Shown here: piece by piece, positions 44,206 through 54,009 of the stretch | Layout of the letters: each line of letters opens with the position of its first letter | How positions within the stretch are numbered: position 1 is the stretch's first letter | Origin: Granulosicoccaceae bacterium | Lineage (GTDB): Bacteria; Pseudomonadota; Gammaproteobacteria; Granulosicoccales; Granulosicoccaceae | DNA length: 64,000 nt | Direction of reading: 5' to 3' | Assembly: GCA_020629835.1 (NCBI GenBank) | Contig: JAHDCO010000010.1 | Coordinates: forward strand, 1 to 64,000 | The notes under the pieces: generated by a model | What the model saw: the letters and a program-made list of their open reading frames with translations, nothing else | Databases searched by the model: none | Told to the model about the DNA's origin: nothing | Program-made: the position numbers and the translations under genes

Positions 44206-44550
44206 TTACGCCGGTCCCAAAACACCGAATCGCACCCACTGGGCCGGCCCGCGTGTGGGCTGTACCAGTGCACGCTCAGCGATATAGTCCGCTTCTTTGA
44301 CCACGGCGTTCTGATGCATGAGCTGCCCACGAACGATTCGCACTTTGACCCCTGGCGCCAAACTGGGCAGGCGTCGGCTCATGACCGAATCGTATCGAGC
44401 CAGGGAGTTCTCAAGCATGGCTTTTAAGTTGGCGCGGCGCTGCGCCAAGGTGTACGGGTCGAGGTCCTGAAGAGAGCCTTGTACTTCTTCCACATCATCA
44501 GCCGGCAGGGCTGTGCGCGCTTGAGTGGTGGCTGTGGATTTGTCTGTCAT
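44206..44550 (-). CDS. Hypothetical protein with KOW-like segment
   Basis: Protein of 114 residues, first gene before the HTTM-DCC1 fusion. The N-terminal half is helical and charged (YTLAQRRANLKAMLENSLAR). The C-terminal half has PGVKVRIVRGQLMHQNAVV, reminiscent of a KOW beta motif. I do not recognise the family. The short gap to the downstream gene implies a shared transcript. It is divergent from soxB. Confidence 0.6.
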   Translation of the reverse strand: MTDKSTATTQARTALPADDVEEVQGSLQDLDPYTLAQRRANLKAMLENSLARYDSVMSRRLPSLAPGVKVRIVRGQLMHQNAVVKEADYIAERALVQPTRGPAQWVRFGVLGPA

Positions 44551-44728
44551 TACGGGTGCAGTTTTGCAGTTTTTAGGCCGCCTTGCTACGCAGCTGGCTC
44601 ACAGGTAATGATTGCTTGCTTTACCTATGGCTTATCGATTGTCGGCTGAACGACATCCACTGCTCAAAAGCCGAATTGGGTTGGCTTTGGTGCGGCTTTA
44701 AGCGACTCGCCAAACGCTGCTTTACCGC

Positions 44729-44734
44729 TATACT
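44729..44734 (+). promoter_or_regulatory. -10 box of the sox operon
   Basis: TATACT lies 27 bp before the soxB ATG, with GTGGGG as a ribosome site in between (44750-44754). No convincing -35 hexamer is seen at 16-18 bp spacing, which would fit an activator-dependent promoter. Confidence 0.4.
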
Positions 44735-44761
44735 TCGGCCACATCTACGTGGGGCAATTAC

Positions 44762-46015
44762 ATGGCTCGTTACTCTGGCTTCGGCCTGGTTAAACACGCG
44801 GCACAGTACCAAGAAAACTGGCAGCGGATGTGGCGTAACCCGAAACCCAAATCGCACTATGATTTTATCGTGGTAGGCGGTGGTGGACATGGTTTAGCCA
44901 CAGCCTACTACCTGGCCAAACTGCACGATGAGTGCAACGTTGCTGTGCTCGAAAAAGGCTGGATCGGTGGAGGCAACACCGGACGCAACACCACCATCGT
45001 TCGATCGAATTACCTGTGGGATGAAGCCGCGCAGTTATACGAACACGCCCTGAAGCTATGGGAAGGTTTATCGCAGGACCTGAACTACAACGTCATGTTC
45101 AGCCAGCGTGGTGTTCTAAATCTCGGCCACAATTTACAAGACATGCGGGATATCGAACGACGTGTGCACGCTAACCGGCTGAATGGCGTGGACGGTGAAG
45201 TACTGGATGCCCAGGGGTGCAAGGAAATCGTACCCATGATGGATTGTTCAGCCAACACTCGTTATCCAATCATGGGCGCATCGTGGCAACCTCGCGCCGG
45301 TGTTGCTCGGCACGATGCGGTGGCCTGGGGATTTGCACGCGGAGCCGACGAGCTTGGTGTGGATATCCTGCAGCAGTGTGAAGTCACTGACTTTCTGATC
45401 GAAGATGGTGCGGCAGTGGGGGTTAACACCAAACAACACGGTGTCATCAAAGCTGATCGAATTGGTTGTGTGGCAGCGGGGAATTCCAGTGTGCTGGCGG
45501 CCATGGCAGGTTTTCAAATGCCTTTGGAATCGCACCCGTTACAAGCGTTTGTTTCGGAACCACTAAAACCGGTGTTGGATACTGTGGTGATGTCAAATGC
45601 AGTGCATGGTTATATCTCTCAATCAGATAAAGGTGACCTCGTCATTGGTGCCGGCATCGATGGCTATGTGGGGTATGGGCAACGAGGGTCTTACCCGGTC
45701 ATTGAGCACACAGCGCAAGCCATCCTAGAGCTTTTCCCTGCATTCAGTCGGGTACCGATGAATCGTCAGTGGGGAGGAATCGTGGATACCACCCCGGATG
45801 CGTGTCCCATTATTTCGGCAACGCCGGTTGAGAATTTATTTTTTAATTGCGGTTGGGGCACCGGTGGGTTTAAAGCAACACCGGGATCAGGCCATGTCTT
45901 CGCGGATTTGCTGGCCAAAGGCTATCCGAACGAATTAGCTGAAGCGTTCACAATGAACCGTTTCTTTAATGGTGCGCTGATTGACGAGCACGGCGCAGCT
46001 GGAGTGGCACACTGA
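44762..46015 (+). CDS. soxB: Sarcosine oxidase, beta subunit
   Basis: Flavoprotein of 417 residues, beta chain of heterotetrameric sarcosine oxidase, which oxidises sarcosine to glycine with transfer of the methyl carbon to tetrahydrofolate. The FAD-binding site is [18 protein letters not shown] (about 35-52). The segment [10 protein letters not shown] with His184 is where family members attach FMN covalently. The C terminus has [16 protein letters not shown] and [16 protein letters not shown]. First gene of soxBDAG. The soxD start is one base beyond its stop. Confidence 0.94.
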   Translation: MARYSGFGLVKHAAQYQENWQRMWRNPKPKSHYDFIVVGGGGHGLATAYYLAKLHDECNVAVLEKGWIGGGNTGRNTTIVRSNYLWDEAAQLYEHALKLWEGLSQDLNYNVMFSQRGVLNLGHNLQDMRDIERRVHANRLNGVDGEVLDAQGCKEIVPMMDCSANTRYPIMGASWQPRAGVARHDAVAWGFARGADELGVDILQQCEVTDFLIEDGAAVGVNTKQHGVIKADRIGCVAAGNSSVLAAMAGFQMPLESHPLQAFVSEPLKPVLDTVVMSNAVHGYISQSDKGDLVIGAGIDGYVGYGQRGSYPVIEHTAQAILELFPAFSRVPMNRQWGGIVDTTPDACPIISATPVENLFFNCGWGTGGFKATPGSGHVFADLLAKGYPNELAEAFTMNRFFNGALIDEHGAAGVAH

Positions 46016-46016
46016 T

Positions 46017-46400
46017 ATGTTTTTAATCTATTGCCCGTACTGCAAAGAAGATCGTGAAGAAGAAGAGTTTCACGCCAGCGGACAAGCGCATCTGCCGCGT
46101 CCACTCGACCCGGATAACATGACTGATGAGCAGTGGGGCGAGTACCTGAATTTTCGTAAGAACCCGCGTGGAACACATCGTGAGTTGTGGCATCACAGCG
46201 CAGGTTGTGGGAAGTACTTCAACGTGCTTCGTGACACGGTGACGTACAAAATACACGGCACCTATAAAGCCGGTGAGTGGATGGAGTTACCGGACGAGGT
46301 GGAAGAGTCGTTGCACGCTACCGCAGCGAATCTTGCCCTGGAGCCAACGGCCAGCACGGTAACCGAAAGTTCCGCCAGTGGAACTGAGGAGTCCTCGTAA
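46017..46400 (+). CDS. soxD: Sarcosine oxidase, delta subunit
   Basis: Zinc-binding small subunit of 127 residues. Conserved CPYCKEDREEEEF and HHSAGCGKYF hold the Cys/His zinc ligands. FxxxRDTVTY matches the family. ATG 46017 gives a standard N terminus (MFLIYCPYC); the frame is open upstream but inside soxB. The C-terminal 30 residues are a Ser/Thr/Ala tail that is not usual for the family. The stop overlaps the soxA start by one base. Confidence 0.93.
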   Translation: MFLIYCPYCKEDREEEEFHASGQAHLPRPLDPDNMTDEQWGEYLNFRKNPRGTHRELWHHSAGCGKYFNVLRDTVTYKIHGTYKAGEWMELPDEVEESLHATAANLALEPTASTVTESSASGTEESS

Positions 46401-49400
46401 TGGCAACAGCTAAGCATTCAAAACCTCAAGCACGACGGCTGGAAACAGGCGGCACGATCGATCGCAGTCAACCATTACGTTTTACCTACAACGGTAAAGC
46501 TATGGTGGGTTACGCAGGAGACACCGTGGCGTCTGCGTTACTGGCAAACGGTGTTGATGTCGTCGGGCGCAGTTTCAAGTACGCCCGACCGCGAGGCATT
46601 ATGACCGCCGGCATTGATGAACCCAATGCCGTGCTTCAGTTGGGCGGCACTCGCAGTACACAAACACCCAATGTGCGAGCAACCGAACAGATGTTGTATG
46701 ACGGATTGGTGTGCAGCAGTGTGAATGGGTGGCCAAGCACAGACTTCGATGCCATGGGGCTGCTAGGCAAGGTCGGTGGTGAGGTTATGGGGCCGGGGTT
46801 TTACTACAAAACCTTTATGTACCCCGCGTCATTCTGGATGACTTACGAAGCGGTTATTCGAAAAGCGGCCGGTTTGGGCCGTAGCCCAACCATGCCAGAT
46901 CCTGAAACTTACGATCACATGAACCACCACACGGACGTCATGGTTGTAGGGGCAGGGCCTGCAGGTTTGTGTGCAGCGCTTGCTGCTGCAAAAACCGGCG
47001 TGGATGTCCTGCTGGTGGATTTGCAGCCCGAGGCAGGTGGTGAGTTAACGGCGCATCAAAGCGATGAGCTGATTGATGGTGTTGCTGCTCGTGACTGGGT
47101 CAATCAAACACTCAGCACCTTGCAAGCGCTACCCAATGTCACGGTGTTATTAAACACTTTGGTCAATGGGTGCCACGATCACAATTTCTTAACCGCCGTT
47201 CAGCGGTTGCAAGATCATATTGCACCAAAACAAAGGCAAAGCACGGCACGTCAACGCTTACATAAAATTCGAGCACACCAGGTCATTTTGGCAACCGGTG
47301 CGCTTGAGCGACCGTTGGTATTTGCAAACAACGATTTACCCGGTTGCTTTGTTGCCGGTGCCATCGTGACTTATGTAAAACGTTATGCGGTGGCGCCAGG
47401 TGAACGTTTGGTGGTTTGCACCAGTAACGACGCTGGCTATGAGGCGGCGATGGCATGGCACGAGGCCGGTAAAGAGGTTGTTGCAGTGCTCGATGCTCGT
47501 GAATCGGTTTCCGGAGCTGCGTTTGATGCTGCGACACGTGCAGGAATACCCGTGTTGCCAGGCCACGTAATGTTTGAAGCAAAAGGGAAAAAACGCGTCA
47601 AAGCAGTGTGTGTCGGTATGGTGAATTCGGCAAACACGATGGTGCTGGGCAGCGTAAAAGAACTTGAATGCGACACGGTTGCCACGTCTGGTGGATTTAG
47701 TCCGGTGGTGCATCTGGCCAGTCATACGGGTACACGACCTGTTTGGAAAGAGTCAGCGCTCGGCTTTGTGCCGGGGGATTCAGCAGAAGCGTTGCACACC
47801 TGTGGCAGTGTTACCGGTGAACATAAACTTCGTGATTGTCTTGCAACGGGTATAAACACTGGACAAACTGCGGCTGCAGCGTGCGGTGCAGAAAACACCG
47901 CAGCAGCGATGGCGGTGCCCACGTGTGAAACGGCGGAGGTGTGCGATGCAGAAGCGTTGTATCTCATCCCGCATAAACAAACCCCAACGCGTGCACCAAA
48001 ACAGTTTGTGGATTTACAAAACGACGTGACTGCGGCGGCTATTCTGACAGCCACAAGAGAAGGCTTTGAGAACATTGAGCACGTAAAGCGTTATACCGCG
48101 TTGGGTTTCGGAACCGATCAGGGTAAAACCGGTAACGTTAATGGCCTTGCCATCGTTGCTCACGCACTAGGTAAGAGTATTCAGGAAACAGGCACAACCA
48201 CGTTCCGACCCAACTACGCACCGGTGAGTTTTGGTGCTGTGGCGGGTGCTCACGTTGGGCCGTTGTTCGATCCAAAACGTTTTACTGCAATGCAGGAACA
48301 GCACGTTGAACTCGGTGCTGCGTTTGAAGATGTCGGGCAATGGAAACGCCCCTGGTATTTTCCTCAAGGTGATGAAACCATGGATGCTGCGGTTCGTCGC
48401 GAGTGCGAAGCTACGCGTACCAGCGTTGGAATTCTGGATGCGTCTACGCTGGGTAAGATCGATATACAAGGGCCGGATGCCCGAGAGTTTTTAGGCCGCG
48501 TTTACACAAATTCGTGGGCAAAGCTTGCGCCCGGTCGCTGCCGCTATGGGCTGATGTGCGGTGAAGACGGCATGGTGTTCGATGACGGGGTAACTGCCTG
48601 TTTAGCCGAGAATCATTTTCATATGACCACCACGACCGGTGGTGCCGCCCGCGTACTTAACTGGCTGGAAATCTATCATCAAACCGATTGGCCCGAGTTG
48701 GATGTGTTCTTTAACAGTGTGACCGATCACTGGAGCACCATGACGATATCCGGGCCCAACAGTCGCGCCTTACTTGCCACCTTGTGCAACGATATTGACT
48801 TATCGGCTGATGCGTTCGGGTTTATGGATTGGAAGGCCGGCACGGTTGCCAATGTTCCCGCGCGTGTATTTCGAATATCGTTCACCGGTGAACTGAGTTT
48901 CGAAATCAATGTCCCGGCACATTACGGCGCACACGTGTGGGCAGCCTTAATGGAAGCGGGTAAAGCGTTTGGGATTACGCCGTACGGAACGGAAACCATG
49001 CACGTACTGCGAGCAGAAAAAGGCTTCATCATCGTGGGTCAAGACACCGATGGCTCGGTCACGCCAATGGATCTTGATCATGGTTGGGCTGTGCATCCGC
49101 AAAAGCCATTCAGTTTTATTGGTAAGCGGGGCATGGCAAGAGAGGATTGTGTTCGCCCGATGCGAAAGCAACTCGTCGGGCTAAAAACCAAAGACCCATC
49201 GGTTGTACTACCTGAAGGTGCGCAAGCAGTAGAACTGGGCGTGATGCTAGAACCTCCGGTACCGATGATTGGGCACGTAACATCCAGTTATTACAGTATG
49301 GCTGCCGGGCGCAGCATTGCGTTAGCGTTAATAAAAGATGGTTTAAACCGATACGGCGATACGATTGCATTCCCGTTGCTTGATGATCGCATCGTGCACG

Positions 49401-49456
49401 CCGAGATTTGTAAGCCGGTGTTTTATGATGTTAACAACGACGCGCAAAAGGCCTAA
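46400..49456 (+). CDS. soxA: Sarcosine oxidase, alpha subunit
   Basis: Large subunit of 1018 residues, normal length. The N-terminal Fer2-like region is LRFTYNGKAMVGYAGDT, then a Rossmann NAD site MVVGAGPAGLCAALAAA (about 175-192), a second dinucleotide region, and a C-terminal folate-binding GCV_T domain from about 640 (RTSVGILDASTLGKIDIQGP, GPNSRALLATL, TGELSFEINVP). It carries NAD+ and tetrahydrofolate in the complex. It lies between soxD and soxG with no gaps. Confidence 0.94.
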   Translation: MATAKHSKPQARRLETGGTIDRSQPLRFTYNGKAMVGYAGDTVASALLANGVDVVGRSFKYARPRGIMTAGIDEPNAVLQLGGTRSTQTPNVRATEQMLYDGLVCSSVNGWPSTDFDAMGLLGKVGGEVMGPGFYYKTFMYPASFWMTYEAVIRKAAGLGRSPTMPDPETYDHMNHHTDVMVVGAGPAGLCAALAAAKTGVDVLLVDLQPEAGGELTAHQSDELIDGVAARDWVNQTLSTLQALPNVTVLLNTLVNGCHDHNFLTAVQRLQDHIAPKQRQSTARQRLHKIRAHQVILATGALERPLVFANNDLPGCFVAGAIVTYVKRYAVAPGERLVVCTSNDAGYEAAMAWHEAGKEVVAVLDARESVSGAAFDAATRAGIPVLPGHVMFEAKGKKRVKAVCVGMVNSANTMVLGSVKELECDTVATSGGFSPVVHLASHTGTRPVWKESALGFVPGDSAEALHTCGSVTGEHKLRDCLATGINTGQTAAAACGAENTAAAMAVPTCETAEVCDAEALYLIPHKQTPTRAPKQFVDLQNDVTAAAILTATREGFENIEHVKRYTALGFGTDQGKTGNVNGLAIVAHALGKSIQETGTTTFRPNYAPVSFGAVAGAHVGPLFDPKRFTAMQEQHVELGAAFEDVGQWKRPWYFPQGDETMDAAVRRECEATRTSVGILDASTLGKIDIQGPDAREFLGRVYTNSWAKLAPGRCRYGLMCGEDGMVFDDGVTACLAENHFHMTTTTGGAARVLNWLEIYHQTDWPELDVFFNSVTDHWSTMTISGPNSRALLATLCNDIDLSADAFGFMDWKAGTVANVPARVFRISFTGELSFEINVPAHYGAHVWAALMEAGKAFGITPYGTETMHVLRAEKGFIIVGQDTDGSVTPMDLDHGWAVHPQKPFSFIGKRGMAREDCVRPMRKQLVGLKTKDPSVVLPEGAQAVELGVMLEPPVPMIGHVTSSYYSMAAGRSIALALIKDGLNRYGDTIAFPLLDDRIVHAEICKPVFYDVNNDAQKA

Positions 49457-49458
49457 CG

Positions 49459-50130
49459 ATGAGCGATAACGAAACGATAGCGGTCATGAATCAATACGCT
49501 GGTGATGCGGTTGCCGCACGCACGCCGTTGCACCATGTGGGCTTATCGGAGCTAGCCGAGGTAACTGATAATCGCGATGCAAGTGTGGAGTTGCAAGAAG
49601 CAGCCGTTACTGGCCAGCTGATATTGCGCATTCGCGGCGATTTACACGCTGCGAGTGAGGCCATTAATGACGTCATTGGAGTTCAACTGCCCAATGAACT
49701 GCAGTTTCATGAAGTCACATCAGAGCGGGGACATGTTCTTATTGCCTGGATGTCTCCGGATGAGTGGCGTATTCACTGTGGTCTCGATGATGCCTATCAG
49801 TTGGAAGAAGATCTTCGATCCGCTTTATCGGGTATCACGGATACCACCATGGCGATCGTCAACGCCTCCGGCGGTTTTTCAGTGCTGAACTTGTCTGGCG
49901 CGGACGTGGTGCCGTTGCTTAAGAAAAGTACAGGCTACGATGTTCGCGAAGCCAACTTCCCCGTGGGTAAAGTGGTCGGGACGACCTTCGCCAAAGCTAC
50001 AGTGACCCTGTTAAAAACCCGTGATAATCAATGGCAAATCTGGGTGAGGCGTAGCTTTGCCGACTACGTTTGGTTATGGTTGCAGGACGCCGCCCGTGAA
50101 TACGGATTGAAAATTCTTACCGAGGAATAA
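49459..50130 (+). CDS. soxG: Sarcosine oxidase, gamma subunit
   Basis: Subunit of 223 residues, completing the tetramer. Family-like parts are TPLHHVGLSELAEV near the N terminus, SPDEWRIHCG, the LSGADVVPLLKKSTGYDV region and WQIWVRRSFADYVWLWL at the C terminus. It starts 2 bp after soxA ends. A GyrI-SRPBCC gene follows 2 bp later. No glyA, purU or folD is adjacent, unlike many sox clusters. Confidence 0.92.
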   Translation: MSDNETIAVMNQYAGDAVAARTPLHHVGLSELAEVTDNRDASVELQEAAVTGQLILRIRGDLHAASEAINDVIGVQLPNELQFHEVTSERGHVLIAWMSPDEWRIHCGLDDAYQLEEDLRSALSGITDTTMAIVNASGGFSVLNLSGADVVPLLKKSTGYDVREANFPVGKVVGTTFAKATVTLLKTRDNQWQIWVRRSFADYVWLWLQDAAREYGLKILTEE

Positions 50131-50132
50131 CC

Positions 50133-51068
50133 ATGCCGGCTTTTCATGTCACTGCAGAAACCTTAATTGATGCGCCAATTGAGCGGGTACATGAAATCAT
50201 CGGAGACTTCACCACGTGGCCGCATTGGTCACCCTGGCTTTGTTTAGAGCCAGACGCGAAGATTGAGTATCAGGGCGAGGCGGGAACGCTGAACCACGGT
50301 TACCAGTGGGAAGGGCAAAAAGTCGGTGCCGGCAATATGGTATGGGTTAGTCTGACTCCTACCGCACTGGATGCGAACCTCGAATTCTTAAAGCCGTTCA
50401 AATCGAAAGCCAAGGTCGGCTTCAAGCTGCAGTCAGACGGGCCTCAGACTCGCGTTGAATGGTGGATGGACAGCTCGCTACCGTTCTTCCTGTTTTTTAT
50501 GGTGCGCACCATGAAAGGCATGATTCGCATGGATTACGCTCGTGGGTTAGCCCTTCTCAAAGATTGGGTTGAGACCGGCCAGATACCCGCATCCATGCAC
50601 GCCGAAGGCGTTGTCGATATGCCATCGGTTCGCTACGTCGGCGTTGATCGTTCGGTGGGTTTGGACGATATCGCCACCGATATGGATTCGGCGTTCACAG
50701 ATTTGATGCAACAAATGCGTGAGTCCGATCTTACTGAGGCGGGTGTGCCGTTTGCGATTTATCGCAAAATGGATATGGTGAAAAACGCTACGGATTACAC
50801 CGCGGCGCTGCCGGTGGCTAAATCGGAAAGTGAGTCGGTGGAAGGCAATCTCGTGCAACGCGAAATCCCGGCAGGTAAGGCGTATAAGGTGGTACACGAG
50901 GGGCCGTACCGGCACCTTGGAAATGCATGGTCTTTAGCCATGTCCGACATCCGGCATGCAAAAATGAAGGCGTCCAAACAGCACAAACCGTTTGAGCGCT
51001 ACATGAACGACCCCGGTCACACAGACGATAACGATCTCGTCACAGAAATCTACGTGCCGCTACGCTGA
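50133..51068 (+). CDS. SRPBCC (START-like) and GyrI-like two-domain protein
   Basis: Protein of 311 residues joining an N-terminal SRPBCC ligand-binding domain (about 1-150; IDAPIERVHEIIGDFTTWPHW, then the long C-terminal helix) and a C-terminal GyrI-like/effector-binding domain (about 165-311; VPFAIYRKMD, AGKAYKVVHEGPYRHLGNAW, ENDL-type end VTEIYVPL). Both folds bind small hydrophobic or drug-like ligands. GAGGA precedes the ATG. Its start is 2 bp after soxG, so it should be expressed with sarcosine oxidase; the reason is unknown. Confidence 0.82.
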   Translation: MPAFHVTAETLIDAPIERVHEIIGDFTTWPHWSPWLCLEPDAKIEYQGEAGTLNHGYQWEGQKVGAGNMVWVSLTPTALDANLEFLKPFKSKAKVGFKLQSDGPQTRVEWWMDSSLPFFLFFMVRTMKGMIRMDYARGLALLKDWVETGQIPASMHAEGVVDMPSVRYVGVDRSVGLDDIATDMDSAFTDLMQQMRESDLTEAGVPFAIYRKMDMVKNATDYTAALPVAKSESESVEGNLVQREIPAGKAYKVVHEGPYRHLGNAWSLAMSDIRHAKMKASKQHKPFERYMNDPGHTDDNDLVTEIYVPLR

Positions 51069-51125
51069 CGGTCGAAGAGCCCGTATTTTCGGCAACCTGG
51101 AGTCGTGGGCGTCGTTTTGAGGTGT

Positions 51126-51154
51126 TTGGGGCGAGCGCTAAGGTGCGGTATCAT
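51126..51154 (+). promoter_or_regulatory. Sigma-70 promoter of the binding protein gene
   Basis: TTGGGG (51126-51131), a 17-bp spacer, and TATCAT (51149-51154) match the sigma-70 consensus in 4 and 5 of 6 positions. GGAG at 51172-51175 is the ribosome site, 6 bp before ATG 51182. The gene can therefore be read apart from sox. Confidence 0.65.
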
Positions 51155-51181
51155 AGCGCCCACACGAACCCGGAGATTTTC

Positions 51182-52387
51182 ATGATTAACAAAACATTCG
51201 CTCGCACTGTATTAGGTGCCAGCCTGGTGGCGGCATTGTCGGCAAGCCCAGCGGCCTTCTCACAAGATTCTGTCAAAGTGGGCGTTATGCTCGGTTTTAC
51301 AGGCCCAATTGAATCACTCACACCTTCGATGGCTGCAGGCGCAGAGTTGGCATTCAAAGAAGCCAGCGACAGCGGCATGCTGCTCGATGGTATGACCATA
51401 GAGTCAGTTCGTGCAGACAGCACGTGCGTGGATTCAGCAGCCGCAACGGCAGCGGCTGAGCGATTGGTTACCGCGGAAAACATCGTTGCACTGATGGGCG
51501 CGGATTGCTCTGGTGTCACCATCGCAGTGACCAACAACGTAGCTGTTCCTAATGGTTTGCCACTGGTATCGCCGTCAGCCACATCACCTGCGTTAACCAC
51601 CATTGAAGATAATGGTTTGTTTTTCCGTACAGCACCTTCTGATGCACGTCAGGGTGAAGTATTGGCAGACGTTCTGACCGATCGTGGTATCGAGGACGTT
51701 GCCGTCACTTACACCAACAATGACTACGGTAAAGGCCTGGCCGATTCGTTTTCTGCCGCTTACAAAGCCAAGGGTGGAAAAGTCATGATCACCGCAGCTC
51801 ACGAAGATGGCAAAGCGGACTACTCGGCTGAAGTTGCTGCATTATCCGCTGGCGGCAGCGATACACTGGTTGTACTGGGCTACGTTGACCAGGGTGGTAA
51901 GGGCATCATCCAGGGCGCCATCGACACGGATGCGTTCAGCAACTTTGTTGGTGGTGACGGCATGGTTGGCGATTCATTGATTGAAGCTATCGGTGAAGAC
52001 CTTAACGGTGCGGTATTTACACTACCGGGTGTTGATTCTGCGGGTGCCGATGCGTTGCCTGCCGTACTGGAAGCCGGTGGTGTAGAAACAGGTCCTTTCG
52101 TACCTGAATCCTACGATGCCGCTGCGTTGATCGTGTTAGCGATGCAGAAAGGTGGTAAGGCTGACCGTGCCACCATCGCAGCAAACATCATGGCAGTAGC
52201 CAATGGTCCGGGTGAGGAAATCCTGCCTGGTGAACTGGCGAAAGGCTTAGAGATTTTGGCTAACGGTGGCGACATCGACTACGTTGGTGCAACTAACGTT
52301 AATCTGACAGACGTTGGTGAATCTGCTGGTTCTTATAAAGAGCAGGAAGTAAAAGACGGCAAATTCGAAGTAGTTAACTTCCGATAA
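51182..52387 (+). CDS. livK: Branched-chain amino acid-type solute-binding protein (LivK)
   Basis: Periplasmic binding protein of 401 residues (PBP type I). A signal peptide ends near ASPAAFSQDS; the mature part starts VKVGVMLGFTGPIESL, typical for LivJ/LivK relatives. Two lobes are seen, with SPSATSPALT and VTYTNNDYGKGLADSF as ligand-side loops. ATG 51182 is fixed by GGAG and the signal peptide. It is a single gene with promoter and strong terminator. No permease is adjacent; the livGFHM set in this window lacks a binding protein and is a possible partner. The ligand is unknown. Confidence 0.92.
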   Translation: MINKTFARTVLGASLVAALSASPAAFSQDSVKVGVMLGFTGPIESLTPSMAAGAELAFKEASDSGMLLDGMTIESVRADSTCVDSAAATAAAERLVTAENIVALMGADCSGVTIAVTNNVAVPNGLPLVSPSATSPALTTIEDNGLFFRTAPSDARQGEVLADVLTDRGIEDVAVTYTNNDYGKGLADSFSAAYKAKGGKVMITAAHEDGKADYSAEVAALSAGGSDTLVVLGYVDQGGKGIIQGAIDTDAFSNFVGGDGMVGDSLIEAIGEDLNGAVFTLPGVDSAGADALPAVLEAGGVETGPFVPESYDAAALIVLAMQKGGKADRATIAANIMAVANGPGEEILPGELAKGLEILANGGDIDYVGATNVNLTDVGESAGSYKEQEVKDGKFEVVNFR

Positions 52388-52444
52388 GTTTGTCTGATGT
52401 CAAACGGCCCCTAAGGCGGTTTGACTTAAGTAGTCTGTCTTGAA

Positions 52445-52475
52445 AAGGGGCCGCTCAATGAGTGGCCCTTTTTTT
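52445..52475 (+). terminator. Rho-independent terminator after livK
   Basis: AAGGGGCCGCTC, loop AAT, GAGTGGCCCTTT forms a 12-bp stem with two G-T pairs, followed by TTTT. It ends the livK transcript 58 bp after the stop codon. Confidence 0.92.
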
Positions 52476-52543
52476 GTGCCTGCAAAATGCGTAGTCGGCT
52501 GTTAAGCACGGCCGTTAAGCACGTCTGCTAAGTGGGTCAGTAG

Positions 52544-54007
52544 TCAATGCGATGCTAAACGCAAAATGCTTAACAGGTGTTGCGGATACTGGTGAATGGG
52601 CTCAAACAATTCCAGGGTGGTATCAGGCATTACACCTCTTCCTTCCACCACGTTTCCTTCGGGGTCGCGATACACTTGATGCGACAGGGCTAAGCTCCAA
52701 CCGTTTGGCAACGATTTTTCCAACATGTCTGAAAAAGATCCGTTGGTGGCGGTGCCAATAGTCTTAACCCCGGGTATAGCGCTCATCGCCAGGGTGAACT
52801 CTTCGGCAGCACTGGTGGTTACCGCAGACGTGACCACGGTAACCTGACCGTTGTAGCGCGTGCGTGAGTTGGCTGTTAAAAACACATCCTCCCAGTCGCG
52901 TTGTTTACTGGCATACACCTGGCGCTGATGGGTGAGTATCGACGGCTGGCTGGCCTCAGTGTCTGGTAATTGTTCAGACATACGGGCCGGCTTGAACGAG
53001 GGTGGAATGAAGCGGCTTGCAATTTCAAACGCTACACCGGCAAATCCACCGCGCGCCAGTGACACATCAATGACCAGGCTTGATGTATCAGCTAAATCCT
53101 TGAGTACTTGGTCCATCGCATCCGCTGCGATGGCGATGTCCTGTTGAATATCGATACCATCACCGTAAAGGATAAATTGGTGAATGGATAAATAACCAAC
53201 ATCGCCTCGTCTACCCCATACGATGTGCCCATTCGCGGCTGTGCCGAGTTGCTCGCCATCCGGTGCGTTAAATAACGCAGCGTGCGCATCGCTGCGCATT
53301 TGCTGAACCACATTTCGTCGAAAACGGGCGAAGCTAATGTCCGTGTTCTCCGATTCGAACATGGCTCGCACCTCTGGATCCAAATCCCGGACTACCCGCT
53401 GACTGGTGCGCCGGGTTTCTCCGTCAAGCGTTGCTTGCAAACCTAAGTGACTGTCCTCAAAGCCAGCCAATAACGTGTTTAGAGCATTGAATAAGGTTTC
53501 ATCACTGCCGTCTAGGCTGACTGCTTCAATAGCGGTTTGCGTACGTTCACTCCAGTCTCGTATATCATGCAATTCAAAAAAGGGATAGTAGTCTTGCATG
53601 GTGCCCGATACGGCCTTCACGACATCAGTGGGTGTGTCGCGTAGTTGATTGCCGCATAGCGTTTGCATTGCAGGCGCTGGGTGCAGGGTAAAGTGAAATC
53701 CATAGCGCTGACCATCGCCGACCTGCACGGTGTTATCGTCGCTGGCGTAACGCACGAACGGTAGTTCATAAGCCAACTCTTGTAAGCTGACATCTTCTTC
53801 GTAACAGCCTTGAGAGGTTACGTTATTTAAGGTTAGGTGCTCACGGTTTAACTCAATCGCATAACCGAACCCATCGGTTTGCCAGGTACCTTGTAATTTC
53901 TGAATGTCATCTCGACTCCAGCGATCGGGTGTTAGTGCTGCACAGCTTGTAATACAGGTACTGACTAACAGGGAGCACATCACTGTGCGGAGTTTTTTGT
54001 TGTACAT
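52544..54007 (-). CDS. S41 family peptidase lipoprotein
   Basis: Lipoprotein of 487 residues with a C-terminal S41 (tail-specific) protease domain. The signal peptide CSLLVSTCITSC ends in a lipobox with Cys at about 22. The core has the family part VVTSAVTTSAAEEFTLAMSA with the Ser nucleophile, then GTATNGSFSD and LPNGWSLALSHQ; PEGNVVEGRGVMPD is typical of S41 ends. No PDZ domain is clear. ATG 54007 is chosen because GGAG lies upstream of it, rather than ATG 54022, which overlaps the preceding gene. It follows the MipA-like gene on the same strand. Confidence 0.85.
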   Translation of the reverse strand: MYNKKLRTVMCSLLVSTCITSCAALTPDRWSRDDIQKLQGTWQTDGFGYAIELNREHLTLNNVTSQGCYEEDVSLQELAYELPFVRYASDDNTVQVGDGQRYGFHFTLHPAPAMQTLCGNQLRDTPTDVVKAVSGTMQDYYPFFELHDIRDWSERTQTAIEAVSLDGSDETLFNALNTLLAGFEDSHLGLQATLDGETRRTSQRVVRDLDPEVRAMFESENTDISFARFRRNVVQQMRSDAHAALFNAPDGEQLGTAANGHIVWGRRGDVGYLSIHQFILYGDGIDIQQDIAIAADAMDQVLKDLADTSSLVIDVSLARGGFAGVAFEIASRFIPPSFKPARMSEQLPDTEASQPSILTHQRQVYASKQRDWEDVFLTANSRTRYNGQVTVVTSAVTTSAAEEFTLAMSAIPGVKTIGTATNGSFSDMLEKSLPNGWSLALSHQVYRDPEGNVVEGRGVMPDTTLELFEPIHQYPQHLLSILRLASH

Positions 54008-54009
54008 GG

